A DNA stretch of 64,000 nt from Thioalkalivibrio thiocyanoxidans ARh2 (GTDB lineage: Bacteria; Pseudomonadota; Gammaproteobacteria; Ectothiorhodospirales; Ectothiorhodospiraceae), in assembly GCF_000385215.1 (NCBI RefSeq), contig NZ_ARQK01000053.1:1-64000 (forward strand). Reading direction: 5' to 3'. Of this stretch, positions 54,352 through 64,000 are shown piece after piece. Each line of letters opens with the position of its first letter. Position 1 is the first letter of the stretch. The notes below the pieces were generated by a model, which had not been told where the DNA came from, searched no databases, and saw only the letters and a program-made list of their open reading frames with translations. The position numbers and the translations under genes were made by a program.

Positions 54352-54825
54352 TTAACCGCCGCAGCCACCGACCGTGACCTTCACTTCGCGGACCGTCTTG
54401 TACCAGTTGTCGCCGGACTTCACGGCCGCTACGACATTCGAGGACTCGCCCAGACGGATACGGCCGGAGATTTTCGGCTTGGTGCCGGAGGCCAGGACGT
54501 AATGGGCGGTCGCGGAGAAGTCGTTTTCTTCGGCGAAGATGGCGATCTCGCTGACATCGTCCATCGTGGTTTCGACAGAAACCGGGACCACGGCGCCGTT
54601 TTCGGCGATTTCCGGGGCGCTCAGGTCGATGTCGTCGCTGTCCGGGATATCGCTGGAGCCGAGCGCGGCTTCCATCGCGGCTTCCAGGCCCTCGGCCTCG
54701 AACATTTCAGACGGCCAGGCGGCCAGCAGCTTGCTCGGAGCCAGCAGGCCAGCCCCAACAGCCACGCCGACAGTGCCGGCGGCGAGAGTGCCTTTCAGGA
54801 AGACACGACGCTTGGTGCTAATCAT
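54352..54825 (-). CDS. soxY: Thiosulfate oxidation carrier protein SoxY
   Basis: SoxY is the periplasmic carrier to which thiosulfate sulfur is covalently bound. The 157-residue protein starts with a Tat signal (KRRVFLKGTLAAG, residues 5-17) and ends in GGCGG, where Cys155 on the swinging arm is the attachment site. No soxA, soxX, soxB or soxCD is in the window. GAGGAGAT precedes the ATG. Confidence 0.96.
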   Translation of the reverse strand: MISTKRRVFLKGTLAAGTVGVAVGAGLLAPSKLLAAWPSEMFEAEGLEAAMEAALGSSDIPDSDDIDLSAPEIAENGAVVPVSVETTMDDVSEIAIFAEENDFSATAHYVLASGTKPKISGRIRLGESSNVVAAVKSGDNWYKTVREVKVTVGGCGG

Positions 54826-55137
54826 GGAGATCTCCTCTCATCTTTTTGGGTCAATTCCGGATTATCCGGCGGCGTTTTGGCGGTTACCCGCGCTAACGCC
54901 TGTTGCTTTGGACGGCGACCCCGGGGGTTCTATTCCGCGGGGCCGGGCTCCATCGCTGACCAGCTACAGTGGTCTTTCGCTGGTCTGGCAGGTTCATCCT
55001 CCCAAAGTTCGCTGAATCGATGATGAACGGATCACCAAGGGTTCAAAATCGGGTGAATGGCAACGGATGGACCTGAAGCCAGCGCCGTATCAATGGCACA
55101 CTATCGGCCCTCATTGCAACGACACCCCGGAACGAAC
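54826..55137. other. Divergent intergenic region between soxY and lptM
   Basis: These 312 bases hold no gene. The 13-base palindrome CCGGATTATCCGG at 54857-54869 lies about 35 bases upstream of the soxY start and could be an operator or contain a -10. No clear promoter is visible for lptM. Confidence 0.4.
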
Positions 55138-55275
55138 ATGCGCTCATGCAAGGCCCAGTGGCTCCTGATTGCGGTCGTGGTCGTGCTTGGCACGATGCAG
55201 ATGCTTGCCTCCTGCGGACAGAAGGGCGACCTCTACCTGCCCGATGATGACGACCCCGCCGAGGAGCGCCGCTGA
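55138..55275 (+). CDS. lptM: LPS translocon maturation chaperone LptM (YifL-like lipoprotein)
   Basis: The 45-residue lipoprotein has a signal ending in the lipobox LASC (Cys26), followed by the family's GQKGDLYLPDDD. LptM helps mature the LptD-LptE translocon in the outer membrane. Its stop lies directly against the lysA ATG, the conserved arrangement for this gene. Confidence 0.9.
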   Translation: MRSCKAQWLLIAVVVVLGTMQMLASCGQKGDLYLPDDDDPAEERR

Positions 55276-56565
55276 ATGGACTATTTCGACTACCACGGCG
55301 ACACCCTGCATTGCGAAGGCGTCGCCCTCGACGGCCTCGCCGAACTGGTGGGCACGCCCGCCTACGTTTATTCCCGCGCCACGCTGGAGCGGCATTATCG
55401 CGCGTTCAGCGAGGCCCTGATCGGCACCCCGCACCAGGTCTGCTTCGCGGTGAAGGCGAACTCCGCGCTGGGGGTGCTGAACGTGCTCGCGCGCCTGGGC
55501 GCCGGCTTCGACATCGTCTCCGGCGGCGAACTAGAACGCGTGCTGCGCGCCGGCGGCGACCCGGCCAAGATCGTGTTCTCCGGCGTCGGCAAGACCGCGG
55601 CCGAGATGCGCCGGGCGCTGCAGGTCGGCATCCACTGCTTCAATGTCGAGTCCGCCCCCGAGCTGGAACGGCTGGAGTCTGTGGCCGCCGAGATGGGCGT
55701 GGCCGCGCCGGTCTCGATCCGGGTCAATCCGGATGTCGATGCCGAGACCCATCCCTATATCGCCACCGGCCTGCGCGAGAACAAGTTCGGCGTCGCCATC
55801 GAGGAGGCGCCGGCGCTGTATGCCCGGGTGCGCGACAGCCAGCACCTGGAGGCCACCGGTGTCGATTTCCATATCGGCTCGCAGCTGACCCGCATCGACC
55901 CGTTCACCGATGCCCTCAAGCGGGTGCTGGCACTGGTCGACCAGCTGGCCGCAGACGGCATCGAACTCGAACACATCGATGTCGGCGGCGGGCTGGGCGT
56001 GCGCTACCGCGACGAGACGCCGCCGGAGCCGGACGCCTGGGCCAGCGCCCTGCGCGAAGTAATGGGCGAGCGCCCGCTGAAGGTGCTGCTGGAGCCGGGC
56101 CGCGCGATCGCGGCGAACGCCGGCGTGTTCCTGACCCGGGTGGAGTACCTGAAGCACACCGAGGCCCACGACTTCGCGATCGTCGACGGCGCGATGAACG
56201 ACCTGCTGCGCCCGGCCCTGTACGGCGCCTGGCAGGAGATCGTCCCGGTTGTGCAGCGCAAGGACACCGAGCCCCGCACCTACGACATCGTCGGCCCGGT
56301 CTGCGAGACCGGCGACTTCCTCGGCCGCGAGCGCGAACTGGTGCTGGCCGCAGGCGACCTGCTGGCCGTGCGCTCGGCCGGGGCCTACGGCTACGTGATG
56401 GCCGGCAACTACAACTCGCGCCCGCGCCCGCCGGAGATCATGGTCGACGGCGACCACTTCCAGGTCATCAACCGCCGCGAGCAGGTCGATCACCTGATGA
56501 TGCGCGAGAGCATGCTGCCCCAGGATCCGGACGACGACGATCCACCCGGGAGCGTGGACCCGTGA
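55276..56565 (+). CDS. lysA: Diaminopimelate decarboxylase LysA
   Basis: LysA is a PLP enzyme that makes lysine from meso-diaminopimelate. The 429-residue protein has the PLP lysine in CFAVKANSALGVL, the phosphate-binding DVGGGLGVRY, and the C-terminal VCETGDFLGRERELV with the active-site Cys. The acidic C-terminal tail is modest. It overlaps the next gene by GTGA. Confidence 0.97.
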   Translation: MDYFDYHGDTLHCEGVALDGLAELVGTPAYVYSRATLERHYRAFSEALIGTPHQVCFAVKANSALGVLNVLARLGAGFDIVSGGELERVLRAGGDPAKIVFSGVGKTAAEMRRALQVGIHCFNVESAPELERLESVAAEMGVAAPVSIRVNPDVDAETHPYIATGLRENKFGVAIEEAPALYARVRDSQHLEATGVDFHIGSQLTRIDPFTDALKRVLALVDQLAADGIELEHIDVGGGLGVRYRDETPPEPDAWASALREVMGERPLKVLLEPGRAIAANAGVFLTRVEYLKHTEAHDFAIVDGAMNDLLRPALYGAWQEIVPVVQRKDTEPRTYDIVGPVCETGDFLGRERELVLAAGDLLAVRSAGAYGYVMAGNYNSRPRPPEIMVDGDHFQVINRREQVDHLMMRESMLPQDPDDDDPPGSVDP

Positions 56566-57236
56566 TCCCGCGCCGCCCGGAACCGGAGCTGATGCTGGAG
56601 CCGGAGCAGGCCCGCGCCTATGCCGAGGCCGACTTCGCCACCCCGCACGAGGGCTTCGTGGACGCCTTCGCCGAGGCCTTCCCGGGCCCGGTCACCGGCC
56701 CCGTGCTCGACCTCGGCTGTGGTCCGGGCGATGTCTCGCTGCGCTTCGCGGCGCGCTACCCCGCCTGCGAGGTCGATGGCCTCGACGGGGCGCCCGCGAT
56801 GCTGGCCGCCGGTGACGCACTAATGGCCGGCCACCCGGCCGCGCAGCGGGTCCATCTGGCCGAGGGCTGCCTGCCCGAGGCGCGCGGCCCGCGCGCCCCG
56901 TATGCCACGATTATCAGCAACTCCCTGCTGCATCACCTGCATGAGCCCTCGGTACTGTGGCAGGCCATCCGCCACGATGGGGCGCCCGGCGCAGCCGTGT
57001 TCGTCATGGACCTGCGACGGCCCGACTCGGAAGAAGCGGTCAAGGCCCTGGTCGCGCAGTACGCGGCCGAGGACCCGGACGTGCTGCGGCGCGACTTCGA
57101 ACACTCGCTGCACGCGGCCTTCACGCCCGACGAGGTCCGCGAACAACTGGCCGCCGCCGGACTCGACGGCTTCACCGTGCGCGCCACCTCGGACCGGCAC
57201 ATGATCATCTTCGGGCATCTACCGGAGGCCGCCTGA
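56562..57236 (+). CDS. Class I SAM-dependent methyltransferase, substrate unknown
   Basis: The protein has 224 residues. The SAM motif is [15 protein letters not shown] and a later block is [15 protein letters not shown] 56562 overlaps the lysA stop (GTGA) and its own stop overlaps dapF (TGATG), so it is translationally coupled on both sides. Its place between the two diaminopimelate genes does not by itself indicate a role in lysine synthesis. Confidence 0.8.
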   Translation: MIPRRPEPELMLEPEQARAYAEADFATPHEGFVDAFAEAFPGPVTGPVLDLGCGPGDVSLRFAARYPACEVDGLDGAPAMLAAGDALMAGHPAAQRVHLAEGCLPEARGPRAPYATIISNSLLHHLHEPSVLWQAIRHDGAPGAAVFVMDLRRPDSEEAVKALVAQYAAEDPDVLRRDFEHSLHAAFTPDEVREQLAAAGLDGFTVRATSDRHMIIFGHLPEAA

Positions 57237-58072
57237 TGCGCCTGGAATTCACCAAGATGCACGGGCTGGGCAATGACTTCGTCGTCATCGACAGCACGCG
57301 TCAGAACGTCCACCTGGACGAGGCAGCGCTGCGCCACCTGGCGGATCGCCACTTCGGCATCGGTTGCGACCAGATCCTGCTGGTGGAGCCCCCGGGCGAC
57401 CCGGCGCAGGCCCTGTTCCGCTACCGCATCTTCAACGCCGATGGCTCCGAGGTGGAGCAGTGCGGCAACGGTGCGCGCTGCTTCGCCCGCTTCGTGCGCG
57501 AGCAGGGCCTGACCGAGGCCCGCGAGATCCCGGTCGAGACCCTGGGCGGGCGGATCGTGCTGCATGTCGAGGGCGACGAGCGCGTGCGGGTCAACATGGG
57601 GCGGCCAGTGTTCGCGCCCGAACAGATCCCGCTGGTCGCCGAACACGAGGCCGACGCCTACACCCTGGACGTACAGGGCCACGCGATCACGCTGGGCGCG
57701 GTGTCCATGGGTAACCCCCATGCGGTGCTGCTGGTGGACGACGTCGCAAGCGCCCCCGTGACCGAGGTCGGGCCACTGATCGAACGGCATGAGTGCTTCC
57801 CGCGCCGCGTGAATGTCGGCTTCGCCGCACTGCGCGATCGCGGCCATGTGGACCTGCGGGTCTTCGAGCGCGGGGTCGGAGAGACGCTGGCCTGCGGCAG
57901 CGGCGCGGCCGCCGCGATGGCCATCCTGCGCCGGCGCGACCTGGTCGACGACGAGGTTGAAGTCTCGCTGCCGGGCGGTACCCTTGTGCTAAGCTGGAAC
58001 GCACAGGCCGAGGCCCCGGTTTGGCTAACCGGACCGGCCACCACGGTTTTCAACGGCTGGATCGATCTATGA
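57236..58072 (+). CDS. dapF: Diaminopimelate epimerase DapF
   Basis: DapF converts LL- to meso-diaminopimelate with two active-site cysteines: Cys76 in [10 protein letters not shown] and the second in ACGSGAAA. The 278-residue protein begins [15 protein letters not shown], the family start. It overlaps DUF484 by ATGA. Confidence 0.97.
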   Translation: MRLEFTKMHGLGNDFVVIDSTRQNVHLDEAALRHLADRHFGIGCDQILLVEPPGDPAQALFRYRIFNADGSEVEQCGNGARCFARFVREQGLTEAREIPVETLGGRIVLHVEGDERVRVNMGRPVFAPEQIPLVAEHEADAYTLDVQGHAITLGAVSMGNPHAVLLVDDVASAPVTEVGPLIERHECFPRRVNVGFAALRDRGHVDLRVFERGVGETLACGSGAAAAMAILRRRDLVDDEVEVSLPGGTLVLSWNAQAEAPVWLTGPATTVFNGWIDL

Positions 58073-58809
58073 CTGGGCAATCCTCCAACGCCTCTGCTGC
58101 CAAGAAGGCCCCCAAGACGCAGGCGACGGACGACAAGAACAACCAAACGATCAACGCGGCCGACGTCGAGGCCTATCTGCGCGATCACCCGGATTTCTTC
58201 CAGGACCACCTGCCGCTGCTGGACATCCTGCGCCTGCCGCATCCGGCCGGCGGGGCGGTGTCGCTGCTGGAGCGCCAGGTAGCCCTGCTGCGCGAGAAAC
58301 ACCGCGCGATGGAGCAGCACATGGGCGAGCTGGTCGAACGCGCCCGTGACAACGAGCGCATGGGCCAGCACCTCCACGAACTGGCCAAGACCCTGATGCG
58401 CGCCGAGAACCTGGATGCCGTGCTGGCACTGACCCAGGACGCCCTGCGCAACGAACTGGGTGCCGAGCGCGTCAGCATCCGCCTGGCCGACCGCGAGGTG
58501 GACGACCTGCACGCCCTGGAGTCCGGCGAGCTGAGCACGTTCGACCCGCTGTTCGCGCGCGGCAAGGCCCAGTGCGGCCGTGTGCCGGGCGAGATGCTGG
58601 ACGTGCTGTTCGATTCGGCCGACGGCATCGGCTCCGCGATCCTGATGCCCCTGGGCGACGAGTCCGACCGCATCGGGGTACTGGGCCTGGCCAGCGACTC
58701 CGTGGATCGCTTCCAGCCCGACATGGGCACCTACTTCGTCACCCATATCGGCGACCTGCTGGCCGAATCGATCCGCTGCCATGTCGAGCGGACGCACGCC
58801 GCCGCCTGA
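58069..58809 (+). CDS. DUF484 family protein
   Basis: The 246-residue protein has the N-terminal [12 protein letters not shown] block, a coiled coil ([20 protein letters not shown]), and a C-terminal GAF-like domain. DUF484 genes nearly always lie between dapF and xerC, and their function is not established. ATG 58069 overlaps the dapF stop. It overlaps xerC by 29 bases. Confidence 0.9.
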   Translation: MTGQSSNASAAKKAPKTQATDDKNNQTINAADVEAYLRDHPDFFQDHLPLLDILRLPHPAGGAVSLLERQVALLREKHRAMEQHMGELVERARDNERMGQHLHELAKTLMRAENLDAVLALTQDALRNELGAERVSIRLADREVDDLHALESGELSTFDPLFARGKAQCGRVPGEMLDVLFDSADGIGSAILMPLGDESDRIGVLGLASDSVDRFQPDMGTYFVTHIGDLLAESIRCHVERTHAAA

Positions 58810-59734
58810 GGCGGCGACCGATTCCGACCCGCCACAGGATGCGGACATCGCGGCCTTTCTCGGCCACTTACGCGATGTTCGCGGCCATTCGCCGCATACC
58901 GTCAATGCCTACCGGCGCGACCTGAATCGCCTGCGCAGCCTGCACACGGGCCCGTGGGCCGACCTCAAGGCCGCGGATATGCGCCGCATCGCCGGACAGC
59001 TCGCCCGCCAGGGCCGCCACCCGCGCTCCATCCAGCGCTTCCTGTCCGCCGCCCGTGGCTTCTTCGCCTATCAGGTCGAACACCGCCGCATGCCGGCCAA
59101 CCCGGCCGCCGGCCTGCGCGGACCGCGCGCGGGGCGCGCCTTGCCGCGCGATCTCGACGTCGACCAGACCCAGCAGGCCCTGACCCCGGCCGAGGACCTC
59201 GACCCGATCCTGGCCGCCCGCGACCAGGCCATGCTGGAGCTGCTGTATTCCTCCGGGCTACGCCTGTCGGAACTGACCGGGCTGGACCTGACGGATCTCG
59301 ACCTCGATACCGGGCTGGTGCGGGTACTCGGCAAGGGCCGGCGCGAACGCAGCGTCCCGGTAGGACGGGTAGCCCGTGACGCGATCCGCACGTGGCTTGA
59401 GCGCCGTGGCGACTGGGCCGCGCCCGGCGAACGTGCCCTGTTCGTGACCCGGCGCGGCGCCCGCATCGGCAACCGCGCAGTGCAGCGCCGCGTGGCCGAG
59501 GCCGGCCGGCGCGCCGGGCTGGACGTCCGCCTGCATCCGCACCGGCTGCGCCATGCCTTCGCCAGCCACCTGCTGGAATCGAGCGGTGATTTGCGAGCCA
59601 TTCAGGAACTTCTTGGTCACGCCAACCTTGAAACCACCCAGATCTATACCCATCTCGACTACCAGCACCTGGCACAGGTGTATGATGCCGCCCACCCGCG
59701 TGCCCGGAGAGACCGTTCGCCAGGCAAACGCTGA
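58781..59734 (+). CDS. xerC: Site-specific tyrosine recombinase XerC
   Basis: With XerD, XerC resolves chromosome dimers at dif. The 317-residue protein has an N-terminal core-binding SAM-like domain and a catalytic domain with Arg in SSGLRLSELTGL, HPHRLRHAFASHLL, LLGHANLETTQ and the nucleophile Tyr in IYTHLDY. It is the last gene of the lptM-lysA-dapF run. Confidence 0.95.
   Translation: MSSGRTPPPEAATDSDPPQDADIAAFLGHLRDVRGHSPHTVNAYRRDLNRLRSLHTGPWADLKAADMRRIAGQLARQGRHPRSIQRFLSAARGFFAYQVEHRRMPANPAAGLRGPRAGRALPRDLDVDQTQQALTPAEDLDPILAARDQAMLELLYSSGLRLSELTGLDLTDLDLDTGLVRVLGKGRRERSVPVGRVARDAIRTWLERRGDWAAPGERALFVTRRGARIGNRAVQRRVAEAGRRAGLDVRLHPHRLRHAFASHLLESSGDLRAIQELLGHANLETTQIYTHLDYQHLAQVYDAAHPRARRDRSPGKR
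59627..59653 (+). promoter_or_regulatory. Sigma-32-like promoter inside the end of xerC, candidate for hslVU
   Basis: CTTGAAA (59627-59633), 14 bases, then ACCCAT (59648-59653) matches the heat-shock consensus CTTGAAA-N13/14-CCCCAT in all but one base. It lies about 260 bases upstream of hslV, a classical sigma-32 target. The codons here encode the conserved NLETTQIYTH of XerC, so the match could be chance. Confidence 0.4.
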
Positions 59735-59914
59735 GTCCAGCTTTCTCCGGGCGGGGAACCAACAGCAACGACCGGGACCCAACCGCTTCCGGACCGCAAA
59801 AACCTCGGGCGTCGCCAGAGCCTGACTCCCTAGTAGTGCGAGCAGCCCCTGGCGGTCTCGCAGAGCAACGAGGCAGGCGGCGGACCCCGACCGCAGCACA
59901 TAAGGAGAGCGCCC

Positions 59915-60457
59915 GTGGAACAGTTTCGCGGCACCACCATCGTCTGCGTCCGCAAGGACGGCGCCGTCACCCTCGGGGGCGACGGCCAGGTATCGCTTGG
60001 CAACACCGTGATGAAGGGCAACGCGCGCAAGGTGCGCCGCGTCTACCACGACCGCATCCTGGCCGGCTTTGCCGGCGGCACGGCCGATGCCTTCACCCTG
60101 TTCGAACGCTTCGAGGGCATGCTGGAGAAGCACTCCGGCAACCTCACCCGCTCCGCGGTCGAGCTGGCCAAGGACTGGCGCACCGACCGCGCCCTGCGCC
60201 GGCTGGAGGCCCTGCTGGCCGTGTCCGACCGCGAGAGCTCCTTCGTGATCTCCGGTAACGGCGACGTGATCGAGCCGGAAAACGCGCTGATCGCGATCGG
60301 CTCCGGCGGTCCGTACGCCCAGGCCTCCGCCCAGGCCCTGTTGCAGAACACCGACCTGTCGGCCCGCGACATCGTGGAGAAGTCGCTGAACATCGCCGCC
60401 GACATCTGCGTGTACACCAATCACAACCTCACGCTGGAGAGCCTGGACGCGGAATAA
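59915..60457 (+). CDS. hslV: ATP-dependent protease peptidase subunit HslV
   Basis: HslV has 180 residues and forms a double hexamer. After removal of MEQFRG the N-terminal Thr of TTIV is the catalytic nucleophile. GDGQVSLGN and [13 protein letters not shown] are family blocks. GTG 59915 has AAGGAGA upstream. hslU follows by 45 bases. Confidence 0.96.
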   Translation: MEQFRGTTIVCVRKDGAVTLGGDGQVSLGNTVMKGNARKVRRVYHDRILAGFAGGTADAFTLFERFEGMLEKHSGNLTRSAVELAKDWRTDRALRRLEALLAVSDRESSFVISGNGDVIEPENALIAIGSGGPYAQASAQALLQNTDLSARDIVEKSLNIAADICVYTNHNLTLESLDAE

Positions 60458-60502
60458 CGCGCCCGGCCCCACACGAACGATTCGACCAAGGCCCCTTTTG
60501 CC

Positions 60503-61837
<1,335 letters not shown>

Positions 61838-61842
61838 AGCCC

Positions 61843-61880
61843 GGCCCTGCCAACCGTCCCCCACCCCGAGCGGCAGGGCC
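61843..61880 (+). terminator. Possible terminator hairpin after hslU
   Basis: GGCCCTGCC (61843-61851) and GGCAGGGCC (61872-61880) can pair around a 20-base loop. No T-run follows, so termination is uncertain. The rest of 61881-62036 shows nothing. Confidence 0.35.
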
Positions 61881-62036
61881 AACAAGTTCACGCGGGGGAC
61901 GCTGGCGAGTTTGGCTCGCCTCCATCCACTCCCCGCGTGGCGTGGGGCCACAGGGCGACACCATCAGCAGAATGGTGGCGGCCTTCAGCGCCCATTTCAC
62001 GGCATGTTCAACCCTCCCCGAAATAGGCGCGGTCCG

Positions 62037-62333
62037 TTACGCATAAACCGGCCGGCGAAACACGAACAGGGCACGGACCATATACGGCGTCACAAGCGGG
62101 AGGTAGAACGCCAACGTCATCTCGAGCCATCGTGGCACGCCTTCGGGCGCATACCAGACACCCAGAGCCCCCAGGAAGAACACCACAAACGGGGCCAGCA
62201 AGGTCAGACCCGCGTAGGACATCCGCGCCCCCAGGCCAGCGCGTCTACGGGACCCAAGAATGATCAGGCTGAAAAGGGCCGCCCAGACAAAAAGAAAAGA
62301 CAGTCATAGCGAAAAGTAAGCCACGGTGTGCAT
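62037..62333 (-). pseudogene. Small membrane protein gene interrupted by an in-frame TGA at codon 10
   Basis: From ATG 62333, which has GGAAGG 9 bases upstream, the frame reads MHTVAYFSL, then TGA (62304-62306), then LSFLFVWAALFSLIILGSRRR and on through LLAPFVVFFLGALGVWY to the stop at 62037. Without the TGA it is a 98-residue protein with about three helices, and the stop falls within the first helix. The remaining open frame, 62037-62222 (61 residues from MSYAGLTLL), has no good ribosome site. I do not recognise the protein. It follows the 211-residue membrane protein gene by 36 bases. Confidence 0.6.
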
Positions 62334-62369
62334 GGACGATTACCTTCCTGGATCCGCTAGCAAGGGAGG

Positions 62370-63005
62370 TCAACCAACGCGGGCGGCCCTGAGAAGCCTC
62401 GGAATCTCCGCGATCATCGAGAGATGGACCCCGATGAAGGAACCGCAGAACAAGGCCAGCGGCACCCAGGCAGTCACAACACCCATCTCTGTCTCGAAAA
62501 ACAAACCGTAATGCCGGTACGATCGCTCACTCGGGCTCGAAACCGCCTCCGGATCGGAAGAAAGGACGAAAAAGGCAACGGCGTAGTACACGATGGGCAC
62601 CGCGACGAGGATAACCCCCTGCCTAAAGATCCCCTCTTGGAGAAAATTGACTGCCATGCCGAAGATCGATCCGCGGCGATTACAGCAGGCTACCAGCGCA
62701 GCAGTAGCGACCACCAAGACGAAAAACACCACAAATACGTACGGCATCTGTGCGCGAAGGCCGTAGGAGCTGTTCGTGAACCCACGCGCGGCGGGAACAT
62801 GCTCCCATAGCCACCCCGCCGGAGCGGCCAGCCAGAATGGCGGCGCTGCAGGGTCCATGTAATAAAGGATGTAGACGAGGACCCCTTCGGCGAGAAGCGC
62901 GAACGCACCCATTGCCATCAGGGCGTACCGCCAACGCCGGGCCTCGGCCTCTGTCGGCCCGGGGTATTTCGTCAGAAGCTCGATGAGCGATTCACGAACG
63001 CTCAC
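62370..63005 (-). CDS. Unrecognised membrane protein
   Basis: The 211-residue protein has about four to five helices: YALMAMGAFALLAEGVLVYI, PYVFVVFFVLVVATAALVA, GVILVAVPIVYYAVAFFVL, and TAWVPLALFCGSFIGVHLS near the end. There is no known domain. The start overlaps the upstream gene by ATGA, so the two are coupled. Base composition appears less GC-rich than in the core genes before it, which suggests an accessory origin. Confidence 0.7.
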   Translation of the reverse strand: MSVRESLIELLTKYPGPTEAEARRWRYALMAMGAFALLAEGVLVYILYYMDPAAPPFWLAAPAGWLWEHVPAARGFTNSSYGLRAQMPYVFVVFFVLVVATAALVACCNRRGSIFGMAVNFLQEGIFRQGVILVAVPIVYYAVAFFVLSSDPEAVSSPSERSYRHYGLFFETEMGVVTAWVPLALFCGSFIGVHLSMIAEIPRLLRAARVG

Positions 63006-63964
63006 GGGCCCCCTTCTGCGTTCTCCACGGAGTCCACCTCAAGGCCCAGAATGAGATCGCGCACAGCCGCCTTCATTTCGCGCCATTCGGGGAGCCTGGA
63101 GCGCGGGTACCGAAAAGAAACGCTGGCGCCCCATTCAGGAATGGTGAAATTGTAATGACACGTATGAACGAATCGAGGTTTGACCATATTCCCGGTCTGG
63201 CACCGAAAGTAATCAGTCACGACATCATCGAGATCACCCTTCCAGTAAAGGGTCTGATTCCATAGTTCAAAGTTCTCCGTCCCAGGCCCCACGGGCTCGG
63301 CCCATTGGAGCCCGGTTTCGGAATCCGTTCCGCGCATTTCGTACCGAACATCTTTCAGACATCGGTAGCGGCCTTTTTCCTCATCCCACTCATTCGTTAT
63401 TCGCTCACCTTCGTCGAGCCGCTCAATCACCCCTCGGACAACGGGCGCCCAGTCACCATGCTCGCGGCGGAGTTCATACGAAAACTGGCCATCGCGACGA
63501 AAACCGGAAATCGCCACCACCCCGACTAACAGCCAGATGTCGCCGTCAGGGTCATCCCTGGTCCAGAAACTGGACTGTGTCTCCGGGCTTCTCGGGGCCA
63601 TGTCTGGCCAGCGAACGTATAGGGAGAAGGCCTGCGCATCGTCCTCGAGGGTGCGCTCATCGGGCGTCGGCGTATCCGGATTCCGCGGCGCCCAGATGCT
63701 CTGGTCCTTGTATTCGATGCCGACCAGCGCGAGATAGTTGGACGGGATCGCAATCGGCACGCCGTTGATGTTGGCCTTGCGGATCGGAGGCGAAAATTCC
63801 TGGATCTCGAGCCGTGGCGGCTCGCCATAGATCTCGTGCAAGGCGTCGAACACCCCCACCTCGGCGAACCAGGGCCGCGCGAGGCCCGACCACAGGGCGG
63901 AACCCGCCAGCCAGATCGCGGCCAGGACGACCACAATCAGGGCCAGCCGGCCGGCGCCACTCAT
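63002..63964 (-). CDS. Unrecognised membrane-anchored protein, possibly immunity-like
   Basis: The 320-residue protein has one N-terminal anchor (LALIVVVLAAIWLAGSALW) and then a soluble, probably periplasmic domain with CRCQ-type scattered cysteines (YRCLKDVRYEM, FRCQTGNM, HTCHYNF). The C-terminal block FTIPEWGASVSFRYPRSRLP followed by WREMKAAVRDLIL resembles, from memory, immunity proteins paired with type VI lipase effectors. No effector gene is in view; it may lie beyond the right edge. The functional idea is weak. Confidence 0.6.
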   Translation of the reverse strand: MSGAGRLALIVVVLAAIWLAGSALWSGLARPWFAEVGVFDALHEIYGEPPRLEIQEFSPPIRKANINGVPIAIPSNYLALVGIEYKDQSIWAPRNPDTPTPDERTLEDDAQAFSLYVRWPDMAPRSPETQSSFWTRDDPDGDIWLLVGVVAISGFRRDGQFSYELRREHGDWAPVVRGVIERLDEGERITNEWDEEKGRYRCLKDVRYEMRGTDSETGLQWAEPVGPGTENFELWNQTLYWKGDLDDVVTDYFRCQTGNMVKPRFVHTCHYNFTIPEWGASVSFRYPRSRLPEWREMKAAVRDLILGLEVDSVENAEGGP

Positions 63965-64000
63965 GCGCCCCTTCCCCGGTTCTTCCCGCTCGCCGAAAAC

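Noticed and set aside
54857..54869. The soxY palindrome as a defined regulator site
   Set aside because: It could equally hold a -10 element and no known consensus matches, so it is reported only as a candidate.
62304..62306. In-frame TGA read as selenocysteine in the small membrane protein
   Set aside because: It lies inside a membrane helix, no SECIS-like hairpin follows directly, and no known selenoprotein family fits. A nonsense mutation is simpler.

Overview
The window is a GC-rich chromosomal segment that reads as a haloalkaliphilic, chemolithoautotrophic sulfur-oxidising gammaproteobacterium of the Ectothiorhodospiraceae, most like Thioalkalivibrio. This is inferred from gene content only. 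It carries a cytoplasmic molybdenum sulfite dehydrogenase (soeABC), a SoxYZ carrier pair, a cbb3 oxidase cluster, several c-type cytochromes, a BCCT-type compatible-solute transporter, and many acidic protein tails. Gene order in the ftsYEX-rpoH, hisBHAFE-tatABC, lptM-lysA-dapF-xerC and hslVU blocks is typical of gammaproteobacteria.

Layout. 1-9 kb: glycogen phosphorylase behind a structured repeat, a BCCT transporter with a hydroxyacid dehydrogenase, rsmD, and an M16 protease pair. 8.8-12.5 kb: ftsY, ftsE, ftsX, then rpoH, which has a perfect CIRCE operator in front of it. 12.5-21.7 kb: ccoNOQP, ccoG, ccoH, ccoI, ccoS and a 34-residue membrane ORF, all on the minus strand, with an FNR/Anr box upstream. 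21.7-29 kb: bioH-bioC, plsY, tsaD, a MidA-like methyltransferase, a pteridine reductase, ubiK and comM. 29-31 kb: a dihaem cytochrome c, tRNA-Arg(CCG) followed by a hairpin array that repeats the tRNA 3' end, and an FNR-boxed 44-residue membrane protein. 31-37 kb: soeABC and divergent moaA. 37-41.4 kb: a phosphate transporter, a frameshifted DUF47 gene, and thiC behind a TPP riboswitch that is split by a 267-bp palindromic element. 41.6-46.7 kb: a PagL-like protein, a GGDEF protein, DUF5362, an FHA protein, a Ser/Thr kinase with a HAMP domain, and a cupin. 46.7-54.8 kb: gpmI, tatABC with long tails, hisBHAFE, and soxYZ. 55.1-61.8 kb: lptM-lysA-methyltransferase-dapF-DUF484-xerC and hslVU. 62-64 kb: an unrecognised membrane-protein module that includes a gene broken by an in-frame stop.

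The energy genes fit together. Sulfur compounds are bound to SoxYZ in the periplasm (SoxY carries a Tat signal, and tatABC lies close by). Sulfite is oxidised by SoeABC, which needs the molybdenum cofactor made from the MoaA step. Electrons pass through c-type cytochromes to the cbb3 oxidase. Oxygen-responsive FNR/Anr boxes precede ccoN and the 44-residue protein.

The most unusual items are the TIR-bounded element inside the thiC riboswitch (a second copy precedes glgP), the CIRCE site in front of rpoH, the tRNA-Arg-derived repeat array, and several uncatalogued small or broken genes.
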